From the NCBI RefSeq assembly GCF_000236785.1, contig NZ_AGUF01000021.1, forward strand, positions 62,001 to 126,000: 64,000 nucleotides of DNA, given 5' to 3'. Source of the stretch: Achromobacter arsenitoxydans SY8. GTDB taxonomy: Bacteria > Pseudomonadota > Gammaproteobacteria > Burkholderiales > Burkholderiaceae_B. The notes under the pieces are model-generated. The model had not been told where the DNA came from. It made no database searches and saw nothing but the letters and a program-made list of their open reading frames with translations. Every line of letters begins with the position of its first letter. The stretch's first letter is position 1. The translations under genes were made by a program, and so were the position numbers. Positions 25,914 through 33,893 of the stretch are shown here, in pieces.

Positions 25914-26927
25914 TCAGCCCCGGCGCGGCGCCAGGAGGCGGATCTTGCCGTCGCCATCCTTGCGCACGGCGACGGGAAGCACCTTGGGTAGCCGGTCAAG
26001 CAGTCGAGGCACCTCAGCGATGTCGTAGGTGCCGCCCAGGCGCAGGTCGCCGACTTGTGGGGCGACCTCGACGATGCGCTGCGGCGCAGGCAGATAGTGA
26101 TTCAACAAGCGCGCAACTTCGCGCAGCGGCAAATCGTTCAGCACCAGCTTGCCCTGCCTCCACATGAGCAGGTCTTCAACTTGCGCCGCGCTGTCCACGC
26201 TGATGTTTGACTGTTGCTGAAGCACCGCCTGCATTCCGGGCCGCAGCTGGACGGTCTGGATGTTGTCCGCGGTGCGCACGGAAACCGAGCCGTCGATCAG
26301 TGTGACCACCGTTCGATCTTCATCCGCCCAAACGTTGAAGCGTGTTCCCGTCACGGTGATCCCGCCGGCGGGGGTGTGGACTGTCAGTGGGCTGTCGGCG
26401 TCGTGGCTCACATTGAAGAAGGCCTCGCCCCGAGTCATTCGCAGTTCGCGGCGATCGCGGTACTGCATGAACGTCACGGTGGTGTTGACGTTCAGTTCGA
26501 CCACCGAGCCCTCGGGCAATGAGACGATGGCGGCGGATTGCCGGGCGCCATAGGATTGGTAGTCCGAAGGCAGCCAGCCGATGGACCAGCCCGCGACTGC
26601 AATGGCGGCGACGCTGGCGGCAGCGCCCAATGTATACCGCGCCGCGGACTTCCACCTTTGCTGAAGCGGCCGCCGGGCGTCGGCTTTTCGCATTGCGCCG
26701 GACCCCATGGGCGGCGAGGGGAGTGTGCGCGTCAGATCCCACAGTTGAACAACTTCGTCGTACTCCTGCCCATGGCGCGGATCACTGCGGCGCCAGGCTT
26801 CGAAGGCGGCAAGGTCGGCGGCGGTTGGGGATTGGTCATGCAGGCGCACGCACCAATCCACCGCTTGCGCGGTAATGGCTTCGTCATCCGGCGAGCAAGA
26901 AAATTGCGGCGGAGAGGGCGCAGTCAT
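25914..26927 (-). CDS. FecR-family anti-sigma/sensor protein
   Basis: 337 residues. The N-terminal cytoplasmic part has the FecR sigma-binding pattern AVDWCVRLHDQSPTAADLAAFEAWRRSDPRHGQEYDEVVQLW (about residues 23-64). A membrane helix lies at about 97-118 (YTLGAAASVAAIAVAGWSIGWL), and the periplasmic FecR domain at about 125-330 contains LPEGSVVELNVNTTVTFMQY, GEAFFNVSHDADSPLTVHTPAGGITVTGTRFNVW and the C-terminal WRQGKLVLNDLPLREVARLLNHYLP. It senses the occupied receptor STN domain and releases the partner sigma factor. It lies upstream of the receptor on the same strand but is divergent from its fecI, an unusual arrangement. Confidence 0.93.
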   Translation of the reverse strand: MTAPSPPQFSCSPDDEAITAQAVDWCVRLHDQSPTAADLAAFEAWRRSDPRHGQEYDEVVQLWDLTRTLPSPPMGSGAMRKADARRPLQQRWKSAARYTLGAAASVAAIAVAGWSIGWLPSDYQSYGARQSAAIVSLPEGSVVELNVNTTVTFMQYRDRRELRMTRGEAFFNVSHDADSPLTVHTPAGGITVTGTRFNVWADEDRTVVTLIDGSVSVRTADNIQTVQLRPGMQAVLQQQSNISVDSAAQVEDLLMWRQGKLVLNDLPLREVARLLNHYLPAPQRIVEVAPQVGDLRLGGTYDIAEVPRLLDRLPKVLPVAVRKDGDGKIRLLAPRRG

Positions 26928-27049
26928 GGGATAGAATTGCCGTCAGGCACAACGGGGAGCAATGGGTAGTCGGGCGTTTAGTGTAGCTCCAGCCCCACTG
27001 CGACGCCTCTGCAAAACACTGAAAATACGGGTCTGCCCGATGCAAAGGC
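26928..27049. promoter_or_regulatory. Divergent promoter region between fecR and fecI
   Basis: This 122-base region must drive both genes. I see no convincing Fur box; the sequence is not strongly AT-rich. A stretch GAAAATACGG (27021-27030) precedes fecI. I see nothing else identifiable. Confidence 0.35.
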
Positions 27050-27538
27050 ATGGCGGTCGAAAAATATTACGGTGAGTTATTGCGCTTTCTGAACCGCACC
27101 CTGGGCAACTCCCACGATGCGGCGGACGTTGCACACGACGCCTGCGTCCGCGTCCTGGGCCGCAGTCCGGAGAGCGCAGTCGAACAGCCCCGGGCTTTTC
27201 TCTTCAAGACCGCCGTCAACCTTTCGGTGGACCTGCACCGCCGGCGCACGCGGCGCGAGTGCGAGCCGTTGCATGACGATATCGCGCCCGACACTGCACT
27301 GACGCCCGACGAAGACCTGTACCGCAAGCAACAGCTGGAATTGGTCAATGACGCGCTGCGTTCGTTGCCGGAAGCCTGCCGGACGGCTTTTCTGCTGCGC
27401 CAGGTGGAAGGGTTGTCGCATCGCTGCATCGCAGACCGGCTGGGCACGTCGACCGACATGGTGAAAAAGCACATCGCCCGCGCGATGAAGCACTGCCGGC
27501 TTTACATGCGCACGCGCCAGCACATCGACCCGACCTGA
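27050..27538 (+). CDS. FecI-like ECF sigma factor
   Basis: 162 residues: region 2 (about 5-70: YYGELLRFLNRTLGNSHDAADVAHDACVRVLG) and region 4 (about 105-155: LRSLPEACRTAFLLRQVEGLSHRCIADRLGTSTDMVKKHIARAM), typical of iron-starvation sigma factors. The FecR partner (25914-26927) is on the opposite strand, whereas fecI and fecR normally form one operon. Here the two share a divergent promoter region, so their ratio could be set independently. The expected target is the receptor gene 23320-25806. The start ATG 27050 has no well-placed ribosome binding site (AAAGG is only 1 base away). Confidence 0.92.
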   Translation: MAVEKYYGELLRFLNRTLGNSHDAADVAHDACVRVLGRSPESAVEQPRAFLFKTAVNLSVDLHRRRTRRECEPLHDDIAPDTALTPDEDLYRKQQLELVNDALRSLPEACRTAFLLRQVEGLSHRCIADRLGTSTDMVKKHIARAMKHCRLYMRTRQHIDPT

Positions 27539-27565
27539 GCGGCTTTCCCGGATTTGCGCCGCCGA

Positions 27566-27593
27566 TGCGCCCGCGCGGTGTGATGCGGGCGCA
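27566..27593. terminator. Hairpin between convergent sigma-factor and kinase genes
   Basis: TGCGCCCGC and GCGGGCGCA form a 9-bp perfect stem with a 10-base loop between the two convergent stops. There is no T-tract on either side. Confidence 0.45.
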
Positions 27594-27601
27594 CCCGTGC
27601 G

Positions 27602-28945
27602 TCAAGCCCCGCCCGCCGCCAGCTCGTCAAACAACCGATCTCCCCCCATCTGTCCGCCCTTGAGCATCAGTTCGATGCCATCGGTCAGCGGATCATCGCT
27701 GCGGGCGACGCTGACGGCGACGCCGGGCGCCAGCACGCAGCGGAACGAAAGCCCCCACAGCCCCAGCGCCAGCGTGGCCTGGCTGGACGTGTCGCCGCCG
27801 GCGATGCCGATGCGCGACAGGCGTCTGCCGGCCTGCGCGCTGGCGCGCACGATGTTCGATACGAGGCGGCCGGTGGCGCGGGCGGTGGCGGCGGTGTCCT
27901 GCGCGTTGAGCGCGCCGGACGGCCTGTCCGTGTGCGCGAGCACGTTGCGGCCCTGGGCCAGCGTGGCGGCGGCCAGTTGCGCCTGCGCGGACGCGTATTC
28001 CGCATCGGTCCGCAGCCGTTCCACTTGCAGCGGCTGGCGCACATAGTGTTCGCAGGCGGCGATCTGCCGGGCGGTGACGGGAGACAGGCTGCCCGCAACG
28101 ACCAGCACGGGGCCGTCGGCGCGGCCTAGCGCTGCGGCCTGTGATTGGCCCGCCGATTCCTGCGGCGCGGCGCGGGCCAGCGCCTGCTGCACGCTGCTGG
28201 GGCCCACCGCCAGCAACGGCGCGCGTTGCGCGGCGCGCCACAGCAGGCGGCCGATCACGGCCAGCTGAGCGTCGTCCACGACGTCCAGCAGCGCGGGCCC
28301 GTCGGCGGTTTCGATCAGATGGTTGATCCACCCGTCCAGCGTGGACGCATCCGCGGCGCGGGGGTAGTCGATATGGGGCACGGACCGGATGCCGGACAGG
28401 CCCTGTGCGGCCAGGTGCAGTCGCAGGTCGGCCTCGTGCATGGGCGTAACCGGGTGCTGGCTCATGATGGGGTGCCGGTCGATCCGGTGGATCTCGGGCG
28501 CCGACCCCGCGCGGGCGAACAGCTGGGCAAAGCTGCAATAGCGCCCGATGCTGGGCTGTCCGCCTACGATGGGCACCAGCGGGTTGGGCATGTGGCGACG
28601 CAGCGTGCGCACGGCGGCGCCGATGCTGCCGACGTGCGGGGCGCTGTCGAAGGTGGAACAGCACTTGTAGTGCAGCACGCGCACGCCGGAGGCCGCAGCA
28701 AAGCGGCCGACGGCATCCAGTTCGGCATCCATCTCGGCGGGCGCCATGCCGCGCGCGGCGCCGGCGATGCCGATGGCGTCAAGCGGGCCTGCGCGGCGCA
28801 ATTGCGCGGGCGTGGGCACGCCCAGGAACAGCAGGCCGCGCAGGCCCGCGCGGGCGACCTCGGCCAGCGTGTCGGTGGCGCCGGTGAAGTCGTCGCCGTA
28901 CCAGCACACCCGCGGCGCGGGGACGCTGCGCTCGTCCATCGTCAT
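27602..28945 (-). CDS. DUF1537 four-carbon acid sugar kinase (OtnK/OiaK type)
   Basis: A 447-residue kinase of the four-carbon acid sugar kinase family. The N-terminal substrate domain has WYGDDFTGATDTLAE (about 14-28), the family motif; the nucleotide-binding domain ends with RIGIAGGDTSSQATLALGL (about 383-401), the GGDTS phosphate-binding motif. ATG 28945 overlaps the RuBisCO-like gene's stop by 4 bases (ATGA). In the known apiose/apionate pathway such a kinase (OiaK) phosphorylates 3-oxo-isoapionate, and a RuBisCO-like protein then acts on the phosphate. That is the best functional guess; other members phosphorylate erythronate- or threonate-type 3-oxo acids. The other apionate pathway genes are not in this window. 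Confidence 0.88.
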   Translation of the reverse strand: MTMDERSVPAPRVCWYGDDFTGATDTLAEVARAGLRGLLFLGVPTPAQLRRAGPLDAIGIAGAARGMAPAEMDAELDAVGRFAAASGVRVLHYKCCSTFDSAPHVGSIGAAVRTLRRHMPNPLVPIVGGQPSIGRYCSFAQLFARAGSAPEIHRIDRHPIMSQHPVTPMHEADLRLHLAAQGLSGIRSVPHIDYPRAADASTLDGWINHLIETADGPALLDVVDDAQLAVIGRLLWRAAQRAPLLAVGPSSVQQALARAAPQESAGQSQAAALGRADGPVLVVAGSLSPVTARQIAACEHYVRQPLQVERLRTDAEYASAQAQLAAATLAQGRNVLAHTDRPSGALNAQDTAATARATGRLVSNIVRASAQAGRRLSRIGIAGGDTSSQATLALGLWGLSFRCVLAPGVAVSVARSDDPLTDGIELMLKGGQMGGDRLFDELAAGGA

Positions 28946-30219
28946 GCGCGGTTTCCGAAGAAGTCCAGGGCGCGCCGCAGTTCGGGCGCGTTGCGGGCGT
29001 AGTCTTCCAGGCGCTGGTTGTCGCGTACCGCGCGCCAGGCCTGCCGGATGCTTTGCACGCCCGCCGCCGGACCGTCGGGATGGGCCAGGATGCCGCCGCC
29101 CGACATGAACAGCAGGTCGTCGCTGCGCACCGCGGCCCAGGTGGCGGGCACTGTGCCGGCCCATTGGCCGGAGGAGAAGGCGGGCATGACGGCGTCGTCG
29201 ATGCCCGGCGTCAGGGACGCCAGGCAGTCGCGCGCGGAGTCGACGACCTCGCTGTCCTCCTGCGAGAACTTCCCCTGCAGGCCGTGCACGTGCATGTGAT
29301 CCACGCCGGCCAGCCGCCACAGCGTCTGGTAGGCCTGGAATCCCATGCCCAGCAGCGGATGGCGCGACAGCGCGCCGTAGCCGTTGCGATGGCCGTGCAG
29401 GGCCAGCGGGGTGCTGCGGCGCAGGGTCTGGATGGCGGAGTAGCCGCACCAGTTCAGGCTGGCCATGACGCAGCTGCCGCCTTCGCGCTCGATCAGGTCG
29501 GCGTGGCGGCGCATGGCGTCGGTCTCGTCGCTGATGTTGAACGCCACCATGACGTTGCGCCCGGTACGCTCGCGGTGTGCGCGCACCACCGCCATCACGG
29601 CCGCCACGCGCTGGGCGAGCGGGGCGTGGGCGGGGTTGGCGCAGACCTCGTCGTCCTTGATGAAGTCCACGCCCGCCGCGCACAGCTGCGCGACCAGGTG
29701 CGCAGTCTGTTCAGGCGACAGGCCTACGTTGGGCTTGATGATGGTGCCCACCAGCGGCCCCTTGTCCACGCCCGTCAGCGCGCGCGTACCGGCGATGCCG
29801 ACTTGCGGCAGGTCGAAGTGGGCGCGGTAGTTGGCGGGCAGTTCCATGCTTTCCAGCCGCAGGCCGGTGACTTCGCCCAGGTCGTACAGGTTGCCGGCCA
29901 CCGTGGCCGCCAGCGTGGGCAGGTTGGCGCCGACGTTGGCGACGGGGAACGCGATGCGCACCCGCGCCCGCTGATACTTGCCGGGCATGCCGCCCAGCTG
30001 GCGCGCCAGGTAGGCGTTCGACAGGCTGGGCGCGTCGACGGATTCCAGGGTTTCGATGGATTCGATGCGGGCGCGCGCCCGGGCGCGCAGCTCGTCCGTT
30101 TCGCCCTGAACCCGCGTGAAGGTGCCGCAGGACTGCTCGCCGGCCATGACCTCGGCGACCCGGGCGGGGTCGATGGGGGTTTCGATCAGGTAGGTGGCGG
30201 TAAACGATTGGGAATTCAT
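28942..30219 (-). CDS. RuBisCO-like protein (form IV, OiaX/OiaT-like)
   Basis: 425 residues with the RuBisCO large-subunit fold: an N-terminal domain and a barrel. The key residues are largely retained: the first catalytic lysine in GTIIKPNVGL (K162), the carbamylated lysine and metal ligands in DFIKDDE (K188, D190, E191), HGHRNG and HMHVHGLQGK near 290-320, and SGGGILAHPDGPAAG near 375-390, matching the phosphate-binding GGG region. IIKPNVGL differs from the KPKLGL of true RuBisCO, and HRNG replaces the HRA motif, so it is a RuBisCO-like protein rather than a CO2-fixing enzyme. It is translationally coupled to a sugar-acid kinase, which suggests a phosphorylated 3-oxo acid as substrate, as for OiaX (decarboxylase) or OiaT (transcarboxylase/hydrolase). 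Which reaction it performs cannot be told by eye. Confidence 0.92.
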   Translation of the reverse strand: MNSQSFTATYLIETPIDPARVAEVMAGEQSCGTFTRVQGETDELRARARARIESIETLESVDAPSLSNAYLARQLGGMPGKYQRARVRIAFPVANVGANLPTLAATVAGNLYDLGEVTGLRLESMELPANYRAHFDLPQVGIAGTRALTGVDKGPLVGTIIKPNVGLSPEQTAHLVAQLCAAGVDFIKDDEVCANPAHAPLAQRVAAVMAVVRAHRERTGRNVMVAFNISDETDAMRRHADLIEREGGSCVMASLNWCGYSAIQTLRRSTPLALHGHRNGYGALSRHPLLGMGFQAYQTLWRLAGVDHMHVHGLQGKFSQEDSEVVDSARDCLASLTPGIDDAVMPAFSSGQWAGTVPATWAAVRSDDLLFMSGGGILAHPDGPAAGVQSIRQAWRAVRDNQRLEDYARNAPELRRALDFFGNRA

Positions 30220-30239
30220 GGTGGCGAGGCTGGGGCGTA

Positions 30240-30779
30240 TCAGAGGCGGGTCAGGTCGGGGAAGGCGCGGACCGGGTCCTTGCCGTCCCAGTTCAGCGAA
30301 CTTTCGCGGATCAGGTCGAAGAGGCGGCCCTTGGGACCGGCCACTTCGGAGAGTTCGATGACCGTGCCGGGGTGGTATTCGGTGTCGAAATAGATGAAGC
30401 GGCCTTTTTCGCCGACTTCGCCGCTCATCTTGGGCTTGAAGCCCTGCGCCAGCAGGCGTTCCAGGTCGGCGTCGTAGCTTTCCGTCCAGTAGGCGACGTG
30501 CTGCAGGCCGGTGCGGCCGGCTTGCAGGAAGTCGCGGTACATGGAAGGAACATCGTTGCGGGTCTGGATCAGTTCGACCTGCACGAAGCCGGAATTTGCC
30601 AGCGCCACCGAGTTGTGCGGCTCGTAGCCGACGCCGTCGTACTGGTAGTTCACGATGGGCACGCGCGGGTTGTAGTACCAGGGGCCCACGCCCAGCGTGG
30701 TGCTCCAGTAGTCCATGGCGGCTTCGATGTCGTGCACGACATAACCGAGTTGGCGGATCTCGCCCAGGAAACGACTCAT
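30240..30779 (-). CDS. VOC/glyoxalase-superfamily protein
   Basis: A 179-residue vicinal-oxygen-chelate protein: one complete pair of betaalphabeta-beta-beta-beta modules. Module 1 begins IRQLGYVVHDIEAAMDYWSTTLGVGPWYY (about 8-36); module 2 begins TGLQHVAYWTESYDADLERLLAQGF (about 90-114) and ends with FYFD...TVIELSEVAGPKG (about 128-152). Histidine in QHVAYW and glutamate in VIEL are the usual metal ligands. The family includes epimerases, glyoxalases and dioxygenases. Its place between the TRAP transporter and the RuBisCO-like gene suggests an isomerase or epimerase step on the sugar-acid substrate. I do not know of it in the described apionate pathway. Confidence 0.87.
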   Translation of the reverse strand: MSRFLGEIRQLGYVVHDIEAAMDYWSTTLGVGPWYYNPRVPIVNYQYDGVGYEPHNSVALANSGFVQVELIQTRNDVPSMYRDFLQAGRTGLQHVAYWTESYDADLERLLAQGFKPKMSGEVGEKGRFIYFDTEYHPGTVIELSEVAGPKGRLFDLIRESSLNWDGKDPVRAFPDLTRL

Positions 30780-30821
30780 GTTGGAATCTTCTTAAAAGGG
30801 GTGGCGTAGAGACGGGAGTGC

Positions 30822-30844
30822 GCGGCCCCGCCGTGCGGGGCCGC
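30822..30844. terminator. Strong GC hairpin within the TRAP/RuBisCO-like operon
   Basis: GCGGCCCCGC and GCGGGGCCGC form a 10-bp perfect stem with a 3-base loop in the 71-base gap between the TRAP permease and the VOC gene. It lacks a T-tract, so it may stabilise the upstream transcript end or lower downstream expression rather than fully terminate. Confidence 0.45.
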
Positions 30845-30850
30845 TTCGCG

Positions 30851-32731
30851 TCACAGGAAACCGATAGAGAACCAGGGGAAGGCGGCGACGATGACCAGGC
30901 CGATCAGCAGCGCGCCGATGTAGCCCCAGATCGGGCCGATGCCCTCGTTGGGGTCGACGCGGCTGATGGCGCAGGCGCCGTAGTAGCCCACGCCGAAGGG
31001 CGGCGCAAACAGGCCGATGCCCATGGCGAAGATCACGACCATCGCATAGTGAACCTCATGCACGCCGGCCTGCACTGCGATCGGGAACAGCAGCGGACCG
31101 AACAGCACGATGGCGGGGATGCCTTCCAGCACGCTGCCCAGAATGATGAAGGCCACGATGGACACCGCCAGGAAGCCGTAGCTGCCGCCGGGCATGCCGG
31201 CCATCAGCTTGGCCAGGTCGCCCGAGAATCCCGATTGCGTCAGCGCCCAAGCCATGGCGGTCGCGCAGCCCACGATCAGCATGATGGCGCCCGACAGCGA
31301 GGCGGTTTCGATCAGCATGGGCTTGAGCCGCGCCCAGTCGAAGCGCCGGTAGATCAGCAGGCCCACGACGGCGGAGTACACGATGCCGATGGTGGAGACC
31401 TCGGTGGCGGTGGCTACGCCTTCGACCACGGCGGCGCGGATCACGAAGGGCAGGGCCACGGCCGGCAGCGCGATCATGAAGAAGCGGCCGATTTCCTTGA
31501 AGGTGAAGCGTTGGACCAGGCTCAGGTCTTCCTTGCGGTAGCGCCACCAGACGACGGTGCACAGCGCCAGGCCCAGCACCACCGCGGGCAGCAGGCCGCC
31601 CGTGAACAGCGCGGCGATCGACACGCCCGTCACCGACCCGATGGTGATGAGCACGATGGACGGCGGAATCGTTTCGGTCTGCGCACCGGTGGCCGACAGC
31701 AGGGCGACCAGGTCGCCGGGCTTGGCGCCGCGTTTCTGCATTTCCGGAAACAGCACCGGCGCGATGGCCGCCATGTCGGCGATCTTCGAACCCGAGATGC
31801 CCGACACCAGGTACATGGCGCCGATCAGCACGTACGAGAGGCCGCCGCGCACGTGGCCCAGCAGGCTGGCCAGGAACTGGATCATGGCGCGCGCCATCCC
31901 CGTCATCTCGATCAGCGATCCCAGGAAGATGAAGAGCGGCACGGCCAGCAGCATCAGGTGGGACATGCCTTCGTCCAGCCGGCCCACCATCACCACCATG
32001 GGGGTATTGGTGGTCAGCGCCAGATACGAGAACGTGGCCAGCGCGAACGAGAAGGCGATCGGCACCCCGGAAAACACCGTGGCGGCGACGATGCCGACGA
32101 AGAAGATCACCAGATTCAGCTTGCCCAGGCCCGCAAACAGCGGCTGCGCCAGCCAGAACAGGCCGACCACCGCCGCCACGCCCGCCAGCGCGGTCAGCAC
32201 CTGCGGCAGCGGCTGCGTGCGCAAGAGGCGCAGCAGGGCGATCACGCCCATCAGGCCCATGCCCACGGGGATCGCCGCGGCGCGCCAGGCGTTGCTCAGT
32301 TCCAGCGCGGGCGTGATGATGAAGTGTTCTTCATGCGCGTATTCGATGGCGGGCGCCAGGATCAGCAGCAGGAAGGCCAGCGAGGCGGCCAGCGCCGCCG
32401 TTTCCAGCTGCGCGCGCCGCGCCGGGCTCACATTGTTCACCAGGGCGGTCATGCGCATGTGCTCGCCGCGCCGCAGCGCCACCACCGCGCCCAGCATCGA
32501 CAGCCACAGGAACAGGATGGAGGCGAGCTCGTCGGACCAGACCAGCGGGCTGTGGAACGCATAGCGCGCCACGACACCCGCGAACAGCACGATGATCTCG
32601 ACCAGCACGATGGCCGCGGCGACGTGTTCGACCACGCCGCCCAGCAGTTTGTCGAGCGCGCCGGCCGCCCGGCGCATGGGGTTGGCCGGCAGCGCCGGGG
32701 CCGCGGCGTGGGGAGCGGACAGGGAGGACAT
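30851..32731 (-). CDS. TRAP transporter fused permease (DctQ-DctM)
   Basis: 626 residues combining the small (DctQ) and large (DctM) permease subunits. The DctQ part has four helices in about residues 35-190, with ARYAFHSPLVWSDELASILFLWLSMLGAVVALRRGEHMRM (about 55-94). The DctM part (about 195-626) has the ISGSKIADMAAIAPVLFPEM motif and about 12 helices ending in WGYIGALLIGLVIVAAFPWFSIGFL. The start 32731 has GAGG 7 bases upstream and lies 9 bases from the DctP stop. With the DctP binding protein it imports an organic or sugar acid using a sodium gradient. Its substrate is probably the one processed by the kinase and RuBisCO-like protein. Confidence 0.93.
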   Translation of the reverse strand: MSSLSAPHAAAPALPANPMRRAAGALDKLLGGVVEHVAAAIVLVEIIVLFAGVVARYAFHSPLVWSDELASILFLWLSMLGAVVALRRGEHMRMTALVNNVSPARRAQLETAALAASLAFLLLILAPAIEYAHEEHFIITPALELSNAWRAAAIPVGMGLMGVIALLRLLRTQPLPQVLTALAGVAAVVGLFWLAQPLFAGLGKLNLVIFFVGIVAATVFSGVPIAFSFALATFSYLALTTNTPMVVMVGRLDEGMSHLMLLAVPLFIFLGSLIEMTGMARAMIQFLASLLGHVRGGLSYVLIGAMYLVSGISGSKIADMAAIAPVLFPEMQKRGAKPGDLVALLSATGAQTETIPPSIVLITIGSVTGVSIAALFTGGLLPAVVLGLALCTVVWWRYRKEDLSLVQRFTFKEIGRFFMIALPAVALPFVIRAAVVEGVATATEVSTIGIVYSAVVGLLIYRRFDWARLKPMLIETASLSGAIMLIVGCATAMAWALTQSGFSGDLAKLMAGMPGGSYGFLAVSIVAFIILGSVLEGIPAIVLFGPLLFPIAVQAGVHEVHYAMVVIFAMGIGLFAPPFGVGYYGACAISRVDPNEGIGPIWGYIGALLIGLVIVAAFPWFSIGFL

Positions 32732-32740
32732 GACGCGACC

Positions 32741-33763
32741 TCAGGCCAGCTTGCCGACGGACTGCTCCAGCAAGCCCCAGGCCTCGTCGCCGAAACGGCC
32801 TTGCCATTCCTTGTAGAAGCCGGCGGTGCGCAGCTGCTGCCGGAACGTGTCGGCGGACGGCTGGTTGAACTGCAGGCCCTTGGCCTCCAGGTCGGACTGC
32901 ACGGACGCATTGAGCTTCTTGATGTCTTCGCGCTGGGCCAGGCCCGCCTCGTTGATGCCGCGCGCCACGACCGTCTTCAGGTCGGCGGGCAGGCCTTCCC
33001 ACATGCGGCCGTTGGCGATGAACCAGTAGCCGTCCCAGATGTGGTTGGTCAGCGAGCAGTATTTCTGCACTTCATAGAGCTTGGCCACCTGGATGATGGG
33101 CAGCGGGTTTTCCTGCGCGTCGACCACCTTGGTCTGCAGCGACGAATACACCTCGCTGAACTGCAGGCTGGCGGGCGCGGCGCCCAGGCCCTTGAACATG
33201 GAGATCGGCAGCGAGCTCACCGGCACGCGGATCTTCAGGCCGTCCATGTCGGCGGCGGTGTTGACCGGCGCCTTGCTGCTGGTGGTCTGGCGAAAGCCGT
33301 TGTCCCACATCTTTTCAAAGGCGTAGAGCTTGCGCTGCGCGATGGCGGCGCGCACGTGCGCGCCCAGCGCGCCGTCCATCGCCTTCCAGACCTGGTCGTA
33401 ATCCTTGAAGGCGAAGCCGACCGCGTTGATCGCGGCCACCGGCACCAGCGTGGCGATGACCAGGGCGGACGGCGTGAAGAAGTCGATGCCGCCCGAGCGC
33501 ACCTGCGCCAGCATGTCGGTGTCGCCGCCCAGCTGGTTGTTCGGGAAGATCTTGATGTCGACGCGACCGTTGCTTTCCTTGAGGATGCGTTCGGCCGCTT
33601 CCTGGGCGCGGATGTTCAGCGGGTGCGTCACCGGCAGGTTGTTGCCGTACTTGAGCGTGAAGTCGGCGGCGCGGGCGATCAGCGGAAAGCCGCCGCCGGC
33701 GACGGCAAGGGCGGGAACGGCGCAAAGGCGGCGCAGGGCACTGCGGCGTGTCAGCAGCTTCAT
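32741..33763 (-). CDS. TRAP transporter substrate-binding protein (DctP)
   Basis: A 340-residue periplasmic DctP-family binding protein. The signal peptide MKLLTRRSALRRLCAVPALAVAGGGFPLIARA has a twin arginine (TRRSALRR), so it may be Tat-exported. The mature part shows LKYGNNLPVTHPLNIRAQEAAERI (about 36-60), the arginine in KIRVPVSSL (about 177-185) that normally binds the substrate carboxylate, and QENPL near 220. I choose ATG 33763 because GGAG lies 6 bases ahead; ATG 33775 has no such site. First gene of the leftward operon, downstream of a promoter at 33837-33866 and the repeated operator-like sites. Confidence 0.93.
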   Translation of the reverse strand: MKLLTRRSALRRLCAVPALAVAGGGFPLIARAADFTLKYGNNLPVTHPLNIRAQEAAERILKESNGRVDIKIFPNNQLGGDTDMLAQVRSGGIDFFTPSALVIATLVPVAAINAVGFAFKDYDQVWKAMDGALGAHVRAAIAQRKLYAFEKMWDNGFRQTTSSKAPVNTAADMDGLKIRVPVSSLPISMFKGLGAAPASLQFSEVYSSLQTKVVDAQENPLPIIQVAKLYEVQKYCSLTNHIWDGYWFIANGRMWEGLPADLKTVVARGINEAGLAQREDIKKLNASVQSDLEAKGLQFNQPSADTFRQQLRTAGFYKEWQGRFGDEAWGLLEQSVGKLA

Positions 33764-33785
33764 GGTTGTCTCCATAATCTTGGTT

Positions 33786-33803
33786 ATGATGTTTTTTGAT
33801 GTG
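33786..33803. promoter_or_regulatory. Operator-like direct repeat, copy 1
   Basis: ATGATGTTTTTTGATGTG matches copy 2 at 33876-33893 in 17 of 18 bases, in the same orientation and 90 bases apart. It lies about 27-45 bases downstream of the likely transcription start of the TRAP operon. The adjacent LacI-type regulator is the natural candidate to bind it. Confidence 0.5.
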
Positions 33804-33836
33804 CCACAAATACGCCTAAGCCATGCGGCAGAGTGG

Positions 33837-33866
33837 ACAATAGTGAATAGCCGCTAACATCGTCAA
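33837..33866 (-). promoter_or_regulatory. Likely promoter of the TRAP/RuBisCO-like operon
   Basis: On the minus strand TTGACG (33866-33861) and TATTGT (33842-33837) are spaced 18 bases apart. The start would be near 33830, about 67 bases before the DctP ATG. One operator-like repeat lies just upstream, the other in the leader. Confidence 0.45.
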
Positions 33867-33875
33867 ATCTTATTC

Positions 33876-33893
33876 ATGATGGTTTTTGATGTG
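33876..33893. promoter_or_regulatory. Operator-like direct repeat, copy 2
   Basis: ATGATGGTTTTTGATGTG differs from copy 1 in one base. It is embedded in the dyad TTATTCA-N15-TGAATAA (33870-33898), and it covers the annotated start of the LacI-type gene, as expected for autoregulation. Confidence 0.5.

Noticed and set aside
28945-29683. Upstream extension of the kinase frame into the RuBisCO-like gene
   Set aside because: The extension is in another frame of the RuBisCO-like gene and contains no kinase sequence; ATG 28945 overlaps the RuBisCO-like stop and fits the family start.
28942-30219. True carbon-fixing RuBisCO
   Set aside because: Although metal-binding residues are retained, the motif IIKPNVGL and the lack of small subunit, phosphoribulokinase or cbb genes argue for a RuBisCO-like protein.
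30596-33799. Very long plus-strand open frame (1067 codons) opposite the TRAP genes
   Set aside because: Composition is low-complexity (His, Gln, Arg, Gly) without known domains; the TRAP genes on the other strand are clearly real.
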